Positions 7,941-18,048 are shown, numbered from the stretch's first letter. The stretch: 64,000 nucleotides of DNA from Lacihabitans soyangensis (GCF_024343775.1 NZ_RJUF01000001.1:124001-188000); one strand, 5' to 3'. A program made the numbers and translations. Notes: generated from the letters alone by a model not told the origin.

Positions 7941-10900
7941 ATGACTCAAATCGATCAAAATCAAGGTCTTTACCTACCCGAGTTTGAACACGATGCCTGC
8001 GGTATCGGATTTAGGGCTCACCTCAAGGGAAGAAAGTCGCACCAAATTGTAGCTGACGCCATCCACATGCTCGAGCGTATGGATCACCGCGGTGCTTGTG
8101 GTTGTGATCCAAACACGGGTGACGGTGCAGGTATTTTGCTACAGATTCCCCATGAATTTTTATACGAAGAGTGTCTAAATCTTGGTTTTAAACTCCCTCC
8201 ATTGGGTGATTATGGCCTAGGAATGATTTTCTTTCCGAGCGATGAAAGACAAAGAGAGGAATGCAAAGAGATTTTGAATCGTAAGATTACAAGTCTAGGT
8301 TTTGAGTTGTTGGGTTATAGAAAAGTACCTACCCAAAACGAAACCCTTGGTGAAGGTTCGGGCTCTGTAGAACCTTGGGTTGAGCAGTTGTTTATATCAA
8401 AAATTGATCCTTTACAAGACAATATAACATTTGAGAGAAAACTTTACGTTTTTAGGCAGTATGCCACTAAGCTTATTCACGAGTCAGTAGATGGTACTAA
8501 AGAGCAGTTCTACTTTAGCTCATTATCTTCGAGCACTGTTTCTTACAAAGGACAGTTGACCACTGATCAGTTGAAATATTACTTCCCAGATCTTAAAAAT
8601 CCGGATGTGGTTTCTGCATTTGCTATTGTTCATTCAAGATTTTCGACCAATACATTTCCTTCTTGGAAATTGGCTCAGCCATTCAGATACATCGCTCATA
8701 ATGGCGAAATTAATACCGTAAAAGGTAACGTTAACTGGATAAGAGCAGCAGAATCGACCTTCTATTCTGAGTTTTTCACGGAGAAAGAAATGCAAATGAT
8801 TTTGCCAATCTGTGACAAAGGGAACTCTGACTCTGCACAATTGGATAATGCCATCGAACTCCTTTACCTTTCTGGTCGTTCGTTGCCGCATGTAATGATG
8901 ATGCTTATTCCTGAAGCTTGGGATGGCAATGAGCACATGGATCCTGTTAGAAAGGCATTTTACGAGTACCATTCAAGTATTATGGAGCCGTGGGACGGTC
9001 CTGCATCTATCTCATTTACAGATGGTAAGATAGTTGGAGCTACATTGGATAGAAACGGGCTTCGTCCATCTAGATATTGGGTGCTCAATGACGATACCGT
9101 TATAATGGCCTCAGAAGCTGGTGTTTTAGATGTTGATCAATCAAAAGTAATATCAAAAGGTCGTTTGCAGCCAGGTAAAATGTTCGTCGTGGACATGGAG
9201 CAAGGCCGAATCATTCCTGACGAAGAACTTAAAGCTGATATCTGTTCTAGACAGCCGTATCAGGAATGGCTAGATGAACACAAAATCAAGATTTCTGAAT
9301 TGCCTGATTCTATTCGTCCCTATACCCAATACGACGAAAAATCGCTGTTGAAACGTCAGTTGGCCAGTGGATATACCTCCGAAGATTTAAGAATGATTTT
9401 AGCTCCTATGGCAGCTTCGGGTGCAGAAGCCATTGGTTCCATGGGAATTGACTCGCCTTTGGCAGTGCTTTCAAACCAAAGTCAGCACATTTCATACTAC
9501 TTCAAGCAGCTATTCGCTCAGGTGACCAACCCTCCGATAGATTCTATCAGAGAGCGTTCTATTATGTCTTTGATATCTTTTGTGGGTGCGGCTGATAATA
9601 TTTTGACAGAGTCTCCAAAACACTGCCGTCAGGTGCAATTGGAACAGCCTGTGCTGACCATCAAGCAGTTTGATAAATTGAGATTTGTAGATTACGAAGG
9701 TTTTCAGGCAAAAACAATCAATACTTATTTCAACGTTGATGCGGCCAACCCTGCAAAATCTCTTGAGTTTGCTCTGGAAAGAATATGTAGATATGCCGAA
9801 GATGCCATAAACGACGGCTTCGAAATCATTATACTTTCTGACCGTGCTATAGATTCTGACCACGCACCAATTCCTTCACTTTTGGCAGTGGCTGCTGTTC
9901 ATCATTATTTGATTAGAGAAGGCATCAGAGGTAAAGTTGGTATTTTGGTTGAATCTGGAGATATCTGGGAAACACACCATTTTGCTACTTTAATTGGATA
10001 TGGAGCATCTGGAATTTGTCCGTACATTGCTTTTGAGACCATTTCTGAAATGAACAGAAAAGGTATGATTGATGGTGAATATACTGATGAGCAACTATAT
10101 AAAAACTACACCAAAGCAGTTGATAAAGAGTTGCTTAAGATTTTCTCTAAAATGGGAATTTCAACACTTCAGTCTTACAGAGGAGCTCAGATTTTTGAAT
10201 GTATTGGTTTGAATAAATCTGTTGTCGACAGATTCTTTACAGGTACTGTATCTCGTATTGAAGGTTTAGGCTTGGAAGAAATTGCCAAAGAATGCCTCAT
10301 CCGTCATACCATTGCTTTCCCGAAAGTTTCGGTTCAAAGCGTGAAGAGACTTGAAGTAGGAGGAGTGTATCAGTGGAAACAAAGAGGTGAAAAACACCTT
10401 TTCAATCCAGAAACTATTCACTTGCTCCAGCAGTCTGCCAGAATTGGTGAAAAAGACCAAGACAAAGGTTACGAAATATTTAAAAAGTATTCCAAAATAA
10501 TGAATGATCAGACTGAGCAAGCGATGACTTTGCGTGGTCTGTTGACTTTCAAAAACACCAATCCGATATCGATTGATGAAGTGGAGCCGGTTGAAAACAT
10601 CCTTAAAAGATTTGCAACAGGTGCCATGTCATTTGGATCTATCTCATGGGAGGCCCACACCACTTTGGCTATTGCTATGAATAGAATAGGTGGACGGTCA
10701 AACTCGGGTGAGGGTGGTGAAGACGAAATTCGTTACGCCATACGTGAAAACGGTGATAACCTTAGTTCGAGTATTAAGCAGGTAGCTTCAGGTAGATTCG
10801 GTGTAACTTCTTATTACCTAACCAATGCCAAAGAATTACAAATCAAAATGGCTCAAGGTGCTAAACCTGGTGAAGGTGGACAACTACCGGGTCATAAAGT

Positions 10901-12488
10901 AGATGATTGGATTGGTAGAGTAAGACACTCCACTCCAGGTGTAGGATTAATTTCTCCTCCGCCGCACCACGACATTTACTCTATTGAGGATTTGGCTCAG
11001 TTGATATATGACCTGAAAAATGCCAACAGAGATGCTAGGATTTCCGTTAAATTGGTGTCCGAAGCTGGCGTAGGTACAGTGGCTTCCGGTGTGGCTAAAG
11101 CCCATGCTGATGTAGTATTGGTGGCAGGATACGATGGAGGAACGGGTGCTTCACCTCTTTCTTCAATTCGTCACGCGGGTTTACCTTGGGAGCTTGGTTT
11201 GGCTGAAACACACCAAACTTTGGTAAAAAATAAACTAAGAGGTAGAATCACCGTTCAGGCGGATGGACAGATACGTACGGGTAAAGATATCGTCATTGCT
11301 ACTTTGTTGGGTGCTGAAGAGTTTGGTGTAGCAACGGCTGCTTTGGTAGCTGTGGGCTGTATAATGATGCGTAAATGTCACCTCAATACTTGCCCTGTTG
11401 GTGTTGCTACTCAGAACAAGGAGCTTAGAGCCTTATTTAGTGGAAAACCAGAGCATGTCGTGAATATGTTCCAGTATTTAGCTCAAGAAGTTAGAGAAAT
11501 AATGGCAGAATTAGGCTTTAGAACCATCAACGAAATGGTTGGTCAGTCGCAGATGCTAGAGAAACGTAATGATATTGAGCATTGGAAAATCAAAAACTTG
11601 GATCTTTCTAAAATACTTTATAAAGAGGAAGCTGAAGAGTCGGTGGCACTTTACAAACAAGAAGAGCAAGACCACGGCATAGCCAATGTTTTGGACTGGA
11701 AATTGGTTGAAGATGCTCAGGCGGCTTTGAAGAATCAATCGAAAGTAACTGGTGAGTATGTAGTGAATAACCTCAATAGGTCAATAGGAGCCATGCTTTC
11801 AAACGAAATATCGAAAGTATACGATGGTGAAGGCCTTCCGGCAGAAACTATCAGCTATAAATTTAGAGGCACAGCTGGACAATCTTTTGGAGCTTTTTCT
11901 ACCAAAGGTATCAAATTTGAACTAGAAGGTGATGCCAACGATTACTTCGGTAAAGGTCTCTGCGGTGCTGAATTAGTGGTTTATCCTGATAGAAAAGCAA
12001 CATTCAAACCATCTGAAAATATGGCCGTGGGTAACGTTTCGTTCTATGGAGCTACTTCTGGCGAAGCCTATATCAACGGTATGGCAGGTGAGCGTTTCTG
12101 TGTTCGTAACTCAGGTGCTAAAGTGGTGGTAGAAGGCGTTGGTGACCACGGATGTGAGTATATGACCGGTGGGGTGGTTGTAATCCTTGGTGAAACAGGT
12201 AAAAACTTTGCGGCTGGTATGAGCGGTGGTTTGGCCTTTATTTATGACACCAAAGGCGATTTTGATTCAAAATGTAATACCGAAATGGTAAATCTGGAAG
12301 AATTAGAGTCATCTGATTACGACTTGCTAAGAGAAATGATTGGTAAACAATACGCCAACACCAATAGTGAGGTGGCGAAGTTTATCTTAGACAATTGGGA
12401 AACTGAAATTGCGAAGTTTGTAAAAGTGTATCCAACTGATTATAAGAGGATTTTGATGCAAAGAATGGCAGAAAGTGTTGCCGCTTAA
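7941..12488 (+). CDS. gltB: glutamate synthase large (alpha) subunit
   Basis: A 1515-residue protein of normal GOGAT alpha length. A short propeptide precedes the Ntn-type glutaminase nucleophile Cys20 in HDACGIG. The class II amidotransferase domain covers about 1-430. The central and FMN-binding synthase domains follow, with GEGGEDE, AKPGEGGQLPG and the 3Fe-4S-binding cysteines in CIMMRKCHLNTCPVG. The C-terminal beta-helix (GXXGXXG-type repeats) ends the protein. It forms glutamate from 2-oxoglutarate and glutamine. Co-transcribed with gltD, 38 bases downstream. Confidence 0.98.
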   Translation: MTQIDQNQGLYLPEFEHDACGIGFRAHLKGRKSHQIVADAIHMLERMDHRGACGCDPNTGDGAGILLQIPHEFLYEECLNLGFKLPPLGDYGLGMIFFPSDERQREECKEILNRKITSLGFELLGYRKVPTQNETLGEGSGSVEPWVEQLFISKIDPLQDNITFERKLYVFRQYATKLIHESVDGTKEQFYFSSLSSSTVSYKGQLTTDQLKYYFPDLKNPDVVSAFAIVHSRFSTNTFPSWKLAQPFRYIAHNGEINTVKGNVNWIRAAESTFYSEFFTEKEMQMILPICDKGNSDSAQLDNAIELLYLSGRSLPHVMMMLIPEAWDGNEHMDPVRKAFYEYHSSIMEPWDGPASISFTDGKIVGATLDRNGLRPSRYWVLNDDTVIMASEAGVLDVDQSKVISKGRLQPGKMFVVDMEQGRIIPDEELKADICSRQPYQEWLDEHKIKISELPDSIRPYTQYDEKSLLKRQLASGYTSEDLRMILAPMAASGAEAIGSMGIDSPLAVLSNQSQHISYYFKQLFAQVTNPPIDSIRERSIMSLISFVGAADNILTESPKHCRQVQLEQPVLTIKQFDKLRFVDYEGFQAKTINTYFNVDAANPAKSLEFALERICRYAEDAINDGFEIIILSDRAIDSDHAPIPSLLAVAAVHHYLIREGIRGKVGILVESGDIWETHHFATLIGYGASGICPYIAFETISEMNRKGMIDGEYTDEQLYKNYTKAVDKELLKIFSKMGISTLQSYRGAQIFECIGLNKSVVDRFFTGTVSRIEGLGLEEIAKECLIRHTIAFPKVSVQSVKRLEVGGVYQWKQRGEKHLFNPETIHLLQQSARIGEKDQDKGYEIFKKYSKIMNDQTEQAMTLRGLLTFKNTNPISIDEVEPVENILKRFATGAMSFGSISWEAHTTLAIAMNRIGGRSNSGEGGEDEIRYAIRENGDNLSSSIKQVASGRFGVTSYYLTNAKELQIKMAQGAKPGEGGQLPGHKVDDWIGRVRHSTPGVGLISPPPHHDIYSIEDLAQLIYDLKNANRDARISVKLVSEAGVGTVASGVAKAHADVVLVAGYDGGTGASPLSSIRHAGLPWELGLAETHQTLVKNKLRGRITVQADGQIRTGKDIVIATLLGAEEFGVATAALVAVGCIMMRKCHLNTCPVGVATQNKELRALFSGKPEHVVNMFQYLAQEVREIMAELGFRTINEMVGQSQMLEKRNDIEHWKIKNLDLSKILYKEEAEESVALYKQEEQDHGIANVLDWKLVEDAQAALKNQSKVTGEYVVNNLNRSIGAMLSNEISKVYDGEGLPAETISYKFRGTAGQSFGAFSTKGIKFELEGDANDYFGKGLCGAELVVYPDRKATFKPSENMAVGNVSFYGATSGEAYINGMAGERFCVRNSGAKVVVEGVGDHGCEYMTGGVVVILGETGKNFAAGMSGGLAFIYDTKGDFDSKCNTEMVNLEELESSDYDLLREMIGKQYANTNSEVAKFILDNWETEIAKFVKVYPTDYKRILMQRMAESVAA

Positions 12489-12526
12489 TTAAAGAATTTC
12501 AAATAGATTAATATATTTTTTAGATC

Positions 12527-14041
12527 ATGGGAAAACCAAGTGGTTTTTTAGAATTTGAAAGAAAAGCATCTCAAAAAAGAGATGTAAACGAAAGAAAAAA
12601 CGATTACAACGAGGTTGAGTTAGGTTATGACCAAGCTCAGACCAAAGATCAGGCCGCTCGTTGTATGGATTGCGGTATTCCGTTTTGTCACAACGGTTGT
12701 CCGCTAGGTAACATTATTCCAGAGTTTAACGATGCCGTGTATGATGGTAACTGGCAGTATGCCTACGAGTTGTTATCTTCAACCAACAACTTCCCGGAGT
12801 TTACTGGTAGAATATGCCCAGCACCGTGTGAAGCGTCTTGTGTTTTGGGTATCAACAAGCCCGCAGTGGCCATTGAGTACATTGAGAAATCTATCATAGA
12901 GAAGGCATTTGAGAATGGCTGGGTAGTACCAGTGGTTCCAAAAAAACGTACGGGCAAATCTGTTGCGGTTATTGGCGGAGGTCCAGCAGGAATGGCTGCG
13001 GCTTCTCAGCTCAACAAAGCTGGTCACACGGTGACTTTATACGAAAGAGCAGACCAAATAGGTGGTTTGGTTAGATATGGTATTCCAGATTTCAAGTTAG
13101 ATAAAAGCATTATTGACAGGCGTTTAGCAGTTATGGAAGCGGAGGGTATTACTTTCAAAACTGGAGTAAACGTAGGAGTTGATATCAAGGCGGGTAAATT
13201 GCTCGAGCAATACGATGCAATTGTTCTCACAGGTGGTTCCACGGTTCCTCGTGACGTACAAATAAAGGGCCGTGAACTGAAAGGGATTTATCCAGCCATG
13301 GAGTTTTTGAGTCAACAAAACAAAAGAGTGGCAACAGAAAGAGGTAAATCACTCGACTTGGCCAAAGACCACCAAGGTAAAGCTTACCAAAATGGTGAAC
13401 TTTTGGCTACCGGCAAAAATGTTTTTGTGATTGGTGGAGGAGATACAGGCTCAGATTGCGTGGGCACATCCAACAGACACAAAGCCAAGTCAGTTTCACA
13501 AATCGAAATCATGCCGATGCCACCAGCTAGCAGAGCCGAAAGCACCCCATGGCCACAGTGGCCTATGATGCTACGTACTTCCACCTCACATGAGGAAGGT
13601 TGTGAGCGTGCATGGAGCGTAAACACGAAAGAATTTATAGGTGACGAAAATGGTAATTTGAAAGCCCTTAAACTGGTGAATATCGAGTGGGTATTGGAAA
13701 ATGGCCGAATGGTCATGAAGGAAATTGAGGGCTCAGAGAAAGAATATCCAGCCGAGTTGGCTTTGATAGCCGCAGGTTTTCTTCACCCACAAGCCGGTGG
13801 TTTGATTGAGGATTTGGGTGTGAAACTCGACAACCGAGGAAACGTGGATGCAACTAATTACCAAACATCAGTTAAGAAGGTTTTTGCTGCTGGAGATATG
13901 CGTAGAGGTCAATCCTTAGTGGTTTGGGCCATCTCAGAAGGCCGTGAGGCTGCAAGAGCAGTTGATGAGTATTTGATGGGCTATTCGCTCCTAGAAGCCA
14001 AATCTACTCCGATGATTACGGCGGATTATGTGGGTTTGTGA
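12527..14041 (+). CDS. gltD: glutamate synthase small (beta) subunit
   Basis: A 504-residue NAD(P)H-oxidising subunit. The N-terminal cysteine-rich region (CMDCGIPFCHNGCPLGN, then GRICPAPCEASC) binds two 4Fe-4S clusters. Two Rossmann motifs follow: IGGGPAGMAAA for FAD and VIGGGDTGSDC for NAD(P)H. The C-terminus has AAGDMRRGQSLVVWAI, typical of the family. It passes electrons to GltB. The gene ends the plus-strand block and faces the ALDH gene across a shared terminator. Confidence 0.98.
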   Translation: MGKPSGFLEFERKASQKRDVNERKNDYNEVELGYDQAQTKDQAARCMDCGIPFCHNGCPLGNIIPEFNDAVYDGNWQYAYELLSSTNNFPEFTGRICPAPCEASCVLGINKPAVAIEYIEKSIIEKAFENGWVVPVVPKKRTGKSVAVIGGGPAGMAAASQLNKAGHTVTLYERADQIGGLVRYGIPDFKLDKSIIDRRLAVMEAEGITFKTGVNVGVDIKAGKLLEQYDAIVLTGGSTVPRDVQIKGRELKGIYPAMEFLSQQNKRVATERGKSLDLAKDHQGKAYQNGELLATGKNVFVIGGGDTGSDCVGTSNRHKAKSVSQIEIMPMPPASRAESTPWPQWPMMLRTSTSHEEGCERAWSVNTKEFIGDENGNLKALKLVNIEWVLENGRMVMKEIEGSEKEYPAELALIAAGFLHPQAGGLIEDLGVKLDNRGNVDATNYQTSVKKVFAAGDMRRGQSLVVWAISEGREAARAVDEYLMGYSLLEAKSTPMITADYVGL

Positions 14042-14064
14042 TAAATTTCCGAACAAATTATAAT

Positions 14065-14092
14065 AAAAAAGCCATCGGTAGATGGCTTTTTT
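14065..14092. terminator. bidirectional terminator between gltD and the ALDH gene
   Basis: GCCATC (14071-14076) pairs with GATGGC (14081-14086) around a GGTA loop. Six A precede and six T follow, so it can stop both converging transcripts. Confidence 0.9.
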
Positions 14093-14110
14093 ACATTATT
14101 CCCCAATATT

Positions 14111-16480
14111 TTACGCCCCATAAGGTATCCAAATATTTTTAATCTCAGAAGCATGTCTGAGAAATTCTGTACCTTCTGACTGCTCATTATTCATCCAGTC
14201 GCGGTATTTTCCGTAGTTTACCCAAGTTCGTTTCATATTTTCAGCAGAAAGACTTTCAATGTCTTTTGAGCCCTCTTTGCTTCCAAAATACCAAAGTCCT
14301 TCTACATCATAATGTTTTGCTAATTCTTTTGCCAAGGTTTCTTTAGGTCCTGAAATGATGTTTACAGTTCCTCCTGGAACATCTGAAGTATCGAGTATTT
14401 GATAAAAATCAGTAACACTGAATGGTGCTGATTCTGCAGGAATGACAATCACACTATTTCCTAATGCAATTGAAGGAATTACCGTTGAAATGAATGCCAA
14501 AAGTGGTGCTTCTTCTGGACAAACAATTCCCATTACCCCAACTGGCTCAGGCATGGCCAAAGTTACATTCCTTTGAATGGTTTGATGAGCCTGACCATCG
14601 TATTTATCAGCATGAGCTGCATAAGTATAGATTCTGTCGATAGACTTTTCTACCTCAGCATCTGCGTCAGTTTTGCTATAACAGCACATTTGAATCAAAC
14701 GGTTTGAAAATTCAGATTTTCGGGCAGATAAATTTTCGGCGATATAATACAGAACTTGTGCTCTTGCATGTCCTGTCATTTCTGCCCATTTTCCATTGGC
14801 ATGTGCCGCTTCTACCGCATTTCTGATGTCTTTTCGGCTTCCTTCAGGGGCTTCACCGACTACTTCGCCTTGAGGATTTTTGACAATGATACTGTAACCA
14901 CTATCTGGTCGAGCCTGTTTGCCGCCAATATACATTTTGGCTGTACGGTCTATGCTATCTGCAATGGTTATTTTTGATTTTTGAATCGCTGGTTTTATCG
15001 GTTTATCTGAAAACTGTTCCTCAACTCTGGGTTTCATATATTCAAAAAGGCCTTCTTTTCCACCTTCTCTGCCAAAACCTGATTCTCTGTAGCCACCAAA
15101 ACCTGAACCAGCGTCAAAAACATTAGTGGAGTTTATCCAAACGGTTCCCGCTTTTACTTTTGGAGCAATATCTAGTGCCAAATTGATGTTTTCCGTCCAA
15201 ATACTACATGCCAATCCATATCTCGTATTGTTGGCTAATTTTACAGCTTCCTGGTGCGACCTGAAACTCATGGCCACCAAAACTGGCCCAAAAATTTCTT
15301 CTTGAGCAATGGTACTTGAAGGCGAAACATGGGTAAATAGGGTAGGAGGATAGAAACAGCCATCTTTCGGGCATTCCCAATTGGGTTGCCACATTTGGTT
15401 GCCCTCTGCAACTCCTTTTTGAACCAATTCGTCAATGGTTTTTAATTGTACAGGTGCCACAATGGCCCCAATATCAATGCATTTGTCCATGGCATCACCT
15501 ACACGCAGCTTTTCCATGCGGGCTTTTATTTTGTCATAAAGCTTGTCTTGAATGCTTTCCTGAACCAAAAGCCTCGAACCCGCACAACAAACCTGACCTT
15601 GATTAAACCAAATGGCATCTACAATACCTTCCACAACAGAATCCAGATCAGCGTCTTCGAAAACGATAAATGGCGACTTTCCTCCCAATTCCAAAGAAAC
15701 TTTTTTACCCGAACCCGCGATGGCTTTTCTGATGATTTTGCCAACTTCAGTAGAGCCAGTGAAAGCAATCTTATTTACATCTTTGTGATTCACCAAGGCT
15801 GCCCCAGTAGAGCCTGGACCTGTAATGATATTTACCACTCCTTTGGGCAATCCCACATTTTGACAAATTTCAGCAAACAAAAGTGCAGTCAAAGAAGTGA
15901 ATTCAGCTGGTTTCAGTACCACAGTATTTCCCATCGCCAAGGCTGGAGCTATTTTCCACGAAAGCATCAAAAGGGGGAAATTCCATGGAATAATCTGGCC
16001 AATCACGCCTATTTCTTTATAATCTTTTAGCTCGCTGTCCATCAATTGTGCCCAACCAGCATGGTGATAGAAGTGTCTGGCTACCAACGGAATATCAATG
16101 TCACGGGTTTCTCTGATAGGTTTTCCATTGTCAAGAGCTTCCAAAACCGCAAATAATCTAGAGTGCTTTTGGATTTGACGGGCAATGGCATACAAATACC
16201 TTGCTCTGGCTCTTCCACCAATTTTCACCCAGTCTTTCAGAGCTTTGTTGGCTGCGGTAACCGCCTCATTGACATCTCCTTCTGAAGCTTCGGCGATATT
16301 GGCCAAAACCTGCATGTTAGAAGGATTGATGGTTTCAAAATGCTTTTCGGCTTTTTTCCATTCTCCGTTTATGAACAATTCGAAAGTTCTGTTGTGGGCA
16401 TCAAGAAATTCATTTGCTTGAGCTGCACTCTCAGGAGCTGGACCGTAAGCCATCGTGTTAAATATTTCTTTTACTTTCAT
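14111..16480 (-). CDS. double-domain aldehyde dehydrogenase (ALDH16-like)
   Basis: A 789-residue protein, far longer than a normal ALDH. Residues about 20-500 are a complete catalytic ALDH with LELGGKSP and the FNQGQVC motif, whose nucleophile is Cys298. Residues about 505-789 repeat the N-terminal part of the ALDH fold but lack a catalytic cysteine. This layout is that of the ALDH16 family. Upstream deoC releases acetaldehyde from deoxyribose-5-phosphate, so acetaldehyde oxidation to acetate with NAD is the likely role. That substrate is inferred from context only. A repeat cluster separates it from deoC. Confidence 0.88.
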   Translation of the reverse strand: MKVKEIFNTMAYGPAPESAAQANEFLDAHNRTFELFINGEWKKAEKHFETINPSNMQVLANIAEASEGDVNEAVTAANKALKDWVKIGGRARARYLYAIARQIQKHSRLFAVLEALDNGKPIRETRDIDIPLVARHFYHHAGWAQLMDSELKDYKEIGVIGQIIPWNFPLLMLSWKIAPALAMGNTVVLKPAEFTSLTALLFAEICQNVGLPKGVVNIITGPGSTGAALVNHKDVNKIAFTGSTEVGKIIRKAIAGSGKKVSLELGGKSPFIVFEDADLDSVVEGIVDAIWFNQGQVCCAGSRLLVQESIQDKLYDKIKARMEKLRVGDAMDKCIDIGAIVAPVQLKTIDELVQKGVAEGNQMWQPNWECPKDGCFYPPTLFTHVSPSSTIAQEEIFGPVLVAMSFRSHQEAVKLANNTRYGLACSIWTENINLALDIAPKVKAGTVWINSTNVFDAGSGFGGYRESGFGREGGKEGLFEYMKPRVEEQFSDKPIKPAIQKSKITIADSIDRTAKMYIGGKQARPDSGYSIIVKNPQGEVVGEAPEGSRKDIRNAVEAAHANGKWAEMTGHARAQVLYYIAENLSARKSEFSNRLIQMCCYSKTDADAEVEKSIDRIYTYAAHADKYDGQAHQTIQRNVTLAMPEPVGVMGIVCPEEAPLLAFISTVIPSIALGNSVIVIPAESAPFSVTDFYQILDTSDVPGGTVNIISGPKETLAKELAKHYDVEGLWYFGSKEGSKDIESLSAENMKRTWVNYGKYRDWMNNEQSEGTEFLRHASEIKNIWIPYGA

Positions 16481-16496
16481 TTCTATATTTTTTCTC

Positions 16497-16530
16497 GCAA
16501 AGTCCCAAAGACGCTAAGGTTTAGACTTTG
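16497..16530. repeat. short intergenic repeat-like stretch
   Basis: Just upstream of the ALDH start is a CGCAAAGTCCCAAAGACGC-type sequence. From memory, similar self-similar stretches occur scattered between genes in many Bacteroidota. No second copy was seen in this window. Confidence 0.25.
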
Positions 16531-16560
16531 TTTAATATGATTTATTCTATTCATTACTCT

Positions 16561-16736
16561 AAATCTGTTGACTGAGCGGAGCCGTTGGCAACGTACTCAA
16601 AATCCGTTGACTGAGCGGAGCCGAAGTCAAGAGAATTCATTTCACTTAAAAATCTGTTGACTGAGCGGAGCCGAAGTCAAAAGGTCATAATCTCCAAAAT
16701 CTGTTGACTGAGCGGAGCCGAAGTCAACAGATTTTG
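16561..16736. repeat. cluster of four palindromic repeats between deoC and the ALDH gene
   Basis: Four copies of a 24-30 base unit sharing the core TGAGCGGAGCC lie at 16561-16584, 16601-16630, 16651-16680 and 16696-16736. Copies 2-4 end in GAAGTCAA, pairing with TTGACT at their start to give imperfect hairpins. Copy 1 is diverged after the core. In the last copy the stem is a perfect 14-bp inverted repeat (AAAATCTGTTGACT at 16696-16709 and its complement at 16722-16735). Spacing between copies is irregular (16-21 bases). It resembles REP-type extragenic palindromes and may act as an mRNA stabiliser or terminator between deoC and ALDH. Confidence 0.75.
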
Positions 16737-16747
16737 TAAATCTAATT

Positions 16748-17701
16748 TTATGCCATAGCATGGCGATAACTTGCAGAATATCTGCCTGTTATGTAATGTT
16801 CTAGTTGACGTTCGATATCTCCCAAAAGACTACTCGCTCCGAATCTGAAAAGATTAGGTTGCAACCATTCGTCTCCCAATTCCTCTTTCATCAATATCAA
16901 CCAATCCAAGGCTTGTTTGGCTTTTTGGATTCCACCTGCTGGTTTGTAACCTACTTTGATTCCTGTCAATTCTTGGTATTCTCGAATTGCTCTTATCATC
17001 ACTAAACTGACTGGTAATGTTGCGTTTACTGCTTCTTTACCTGTGCTGGTTTTTATAAAATCCGAGCCAGCCATCATACTTACCCAGCTTGCTTTCGCTA
17101 CTTTGGTGTAAGTCGGAATTTCGCCAGTGGCCAATATTGTTTTCATGTGGGCATCGCCACAAGCGGCTCTACAAGCTTTTACTTCATTGTAAAGTTCTTC
17201 CCATTTTGAATTAATAACCAATTCGCGGCTGATCACAATATCAATTTCGGTAGCCCCAGCTTCTACAGATTTTTTGATTTCCTCGACTTTCTGTTCAAAA
17301 GAAATTTTACCAGCAGGAAATCCTGTTGACACAGCTGCAATTGGAATTCCAGAATTGCCCAAACTTCTTTTAGCATCTTCTATCATGTTATGGTAAACAC
17401 AAACCGCACCCGTGGTTATGTTGGCATCGGTCATCTCCATGGCTTCCAAAAGGTCTTTTCTGACTGGAGAAATGGCCTTGGCACAGAGGCGTTCTACATT
17501 TCCTGCAGTGTCATCGCCTGCCAAAGTGGTCAAATCTATACAAGTGATGGCTTTTAGCAACCATGCGGCTTGAAATTCTTTCTTTACGGTTCTTCGTCCA
17601 CCCAAACTCGCGGCTCTGCGTTCTACAGCCGAGCGATTGACATTAATGTTTTCGAAGTATTTGGTGTCGAAGGGTATACCTTCATTTCTTATTTCTGTCA
17701 T
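16748..17701 (-). CDS. deoC: deoxyribose-phosphate aldolase
   Basis: A 317-residue class I aldolase when started at the ATG at 17701 (MTEIRNEG); another ATG lies four codons upstream at 17713. The Schiff-base lysine region DFIKTSTGK and the second conserved lysine in GYKPAGGI are visible. It splits 2-deoxyribose-5-phosphate into glyceraldehyde-3-phosphate and acetaldehyde. The open frame continues upstream to 17806, but that part encodes a low-complexity basic stretch from an intergenic repeat and is not part of the enzyme. Works with deoB (upstream) and the ALDH gene (downstream). Confidence 0.93.
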   Translation of the reverse strand: MTEIRNEGIPFDTKYFENINVNRSAVERRAASLGGRRTVKKEFQAAWLLKAITCIDLTTLAGDDTAGNVERLCAKAISPVRKDLLEAMEMTDANITTGAVCVYHNMIEDAKRSLGNSGIPIAAVSTGFPAGKISFEQKVEEIKKSVEAGATEIDIVISRELVINSKWEELYNEVKACRAACGDAHMKTILATGEIPTYTKVAKASWVSMMAGSDFIKTSTGKEAVNATLPVSLVMIRAIREYQELTGIKVGYKPAGGIQKAKQALDWLILMKEELGDEWLQPNLFRFGASSLLGDIERQLEHYITGRYSASYRHAMA

Positions 17702-17713
17702 TTTAATTTTCAT

Positions 17714-18048
17714 TCTGTTTAAATGAAATACTTTGTGTCGCCTTTCCGGCGGGGAGTTAATTTTTTTCGAAAAAAAGTAACCAAAAAAACATTTTCTGAA
17801 CCGCACCGGCGGCCCGGAATGATCCTCTGTGAAAATTTGATTTTAAATTTTTCAATTAGTTGAAACTTTTTCAGTAAATCAAATTTTCACAACGGACTGT
17901 TCAGACATCAAAGGAACCATTTTATTTATTTCTTTTCACCTAGTGTTAGTCATTTTTGTTATGTGTAAATCCATGAAAATCAGCGTTATTTTCAATATCA
18001 GTGCGGCAGCCGTTGCTGTCATCAGCGTGCCATTATTTAGCTCGAAAA
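17714..18048. repeat. repeat-rich intergenic region between deoB and deoC
   Basis: No gene. It holds a perfect 16-bp inverted repeat, TGTGAAAATTTGATTT at 17828-17843 and its complement at 17876-17891, with a 32-base loop that itself contains a TTCAA/TTGAA mini-stem. It also holds a GC-rich patch at 17740-17760 and 17800-17820. Near 17960-18035 lies a degenerate GTGTAAATC/ATCAGCGT repeat of the same type as the one at 40828-40902. Confidence 0.6.

Noticed and set aside
15446-16030. 194-codon plus-strand open frame inside the ALDH gene
   Set aside because: Antisense to a well-conserved enzyme, with no recognisable domain or start signals.
16561-16736. CRISPR array
   Set aside because: Four diverging copies with short irregular gaps of 16-21 bases, palindromic units and no cas genes nearby; it fits REP-type repeats instead.
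17702-17806. N-terminal extension of deoC in the open frame
   Set aside because: Encodes a basic low-complexity stretch from an intergenic repeat; the enzyme's conserved start is at 17701 or 17713.
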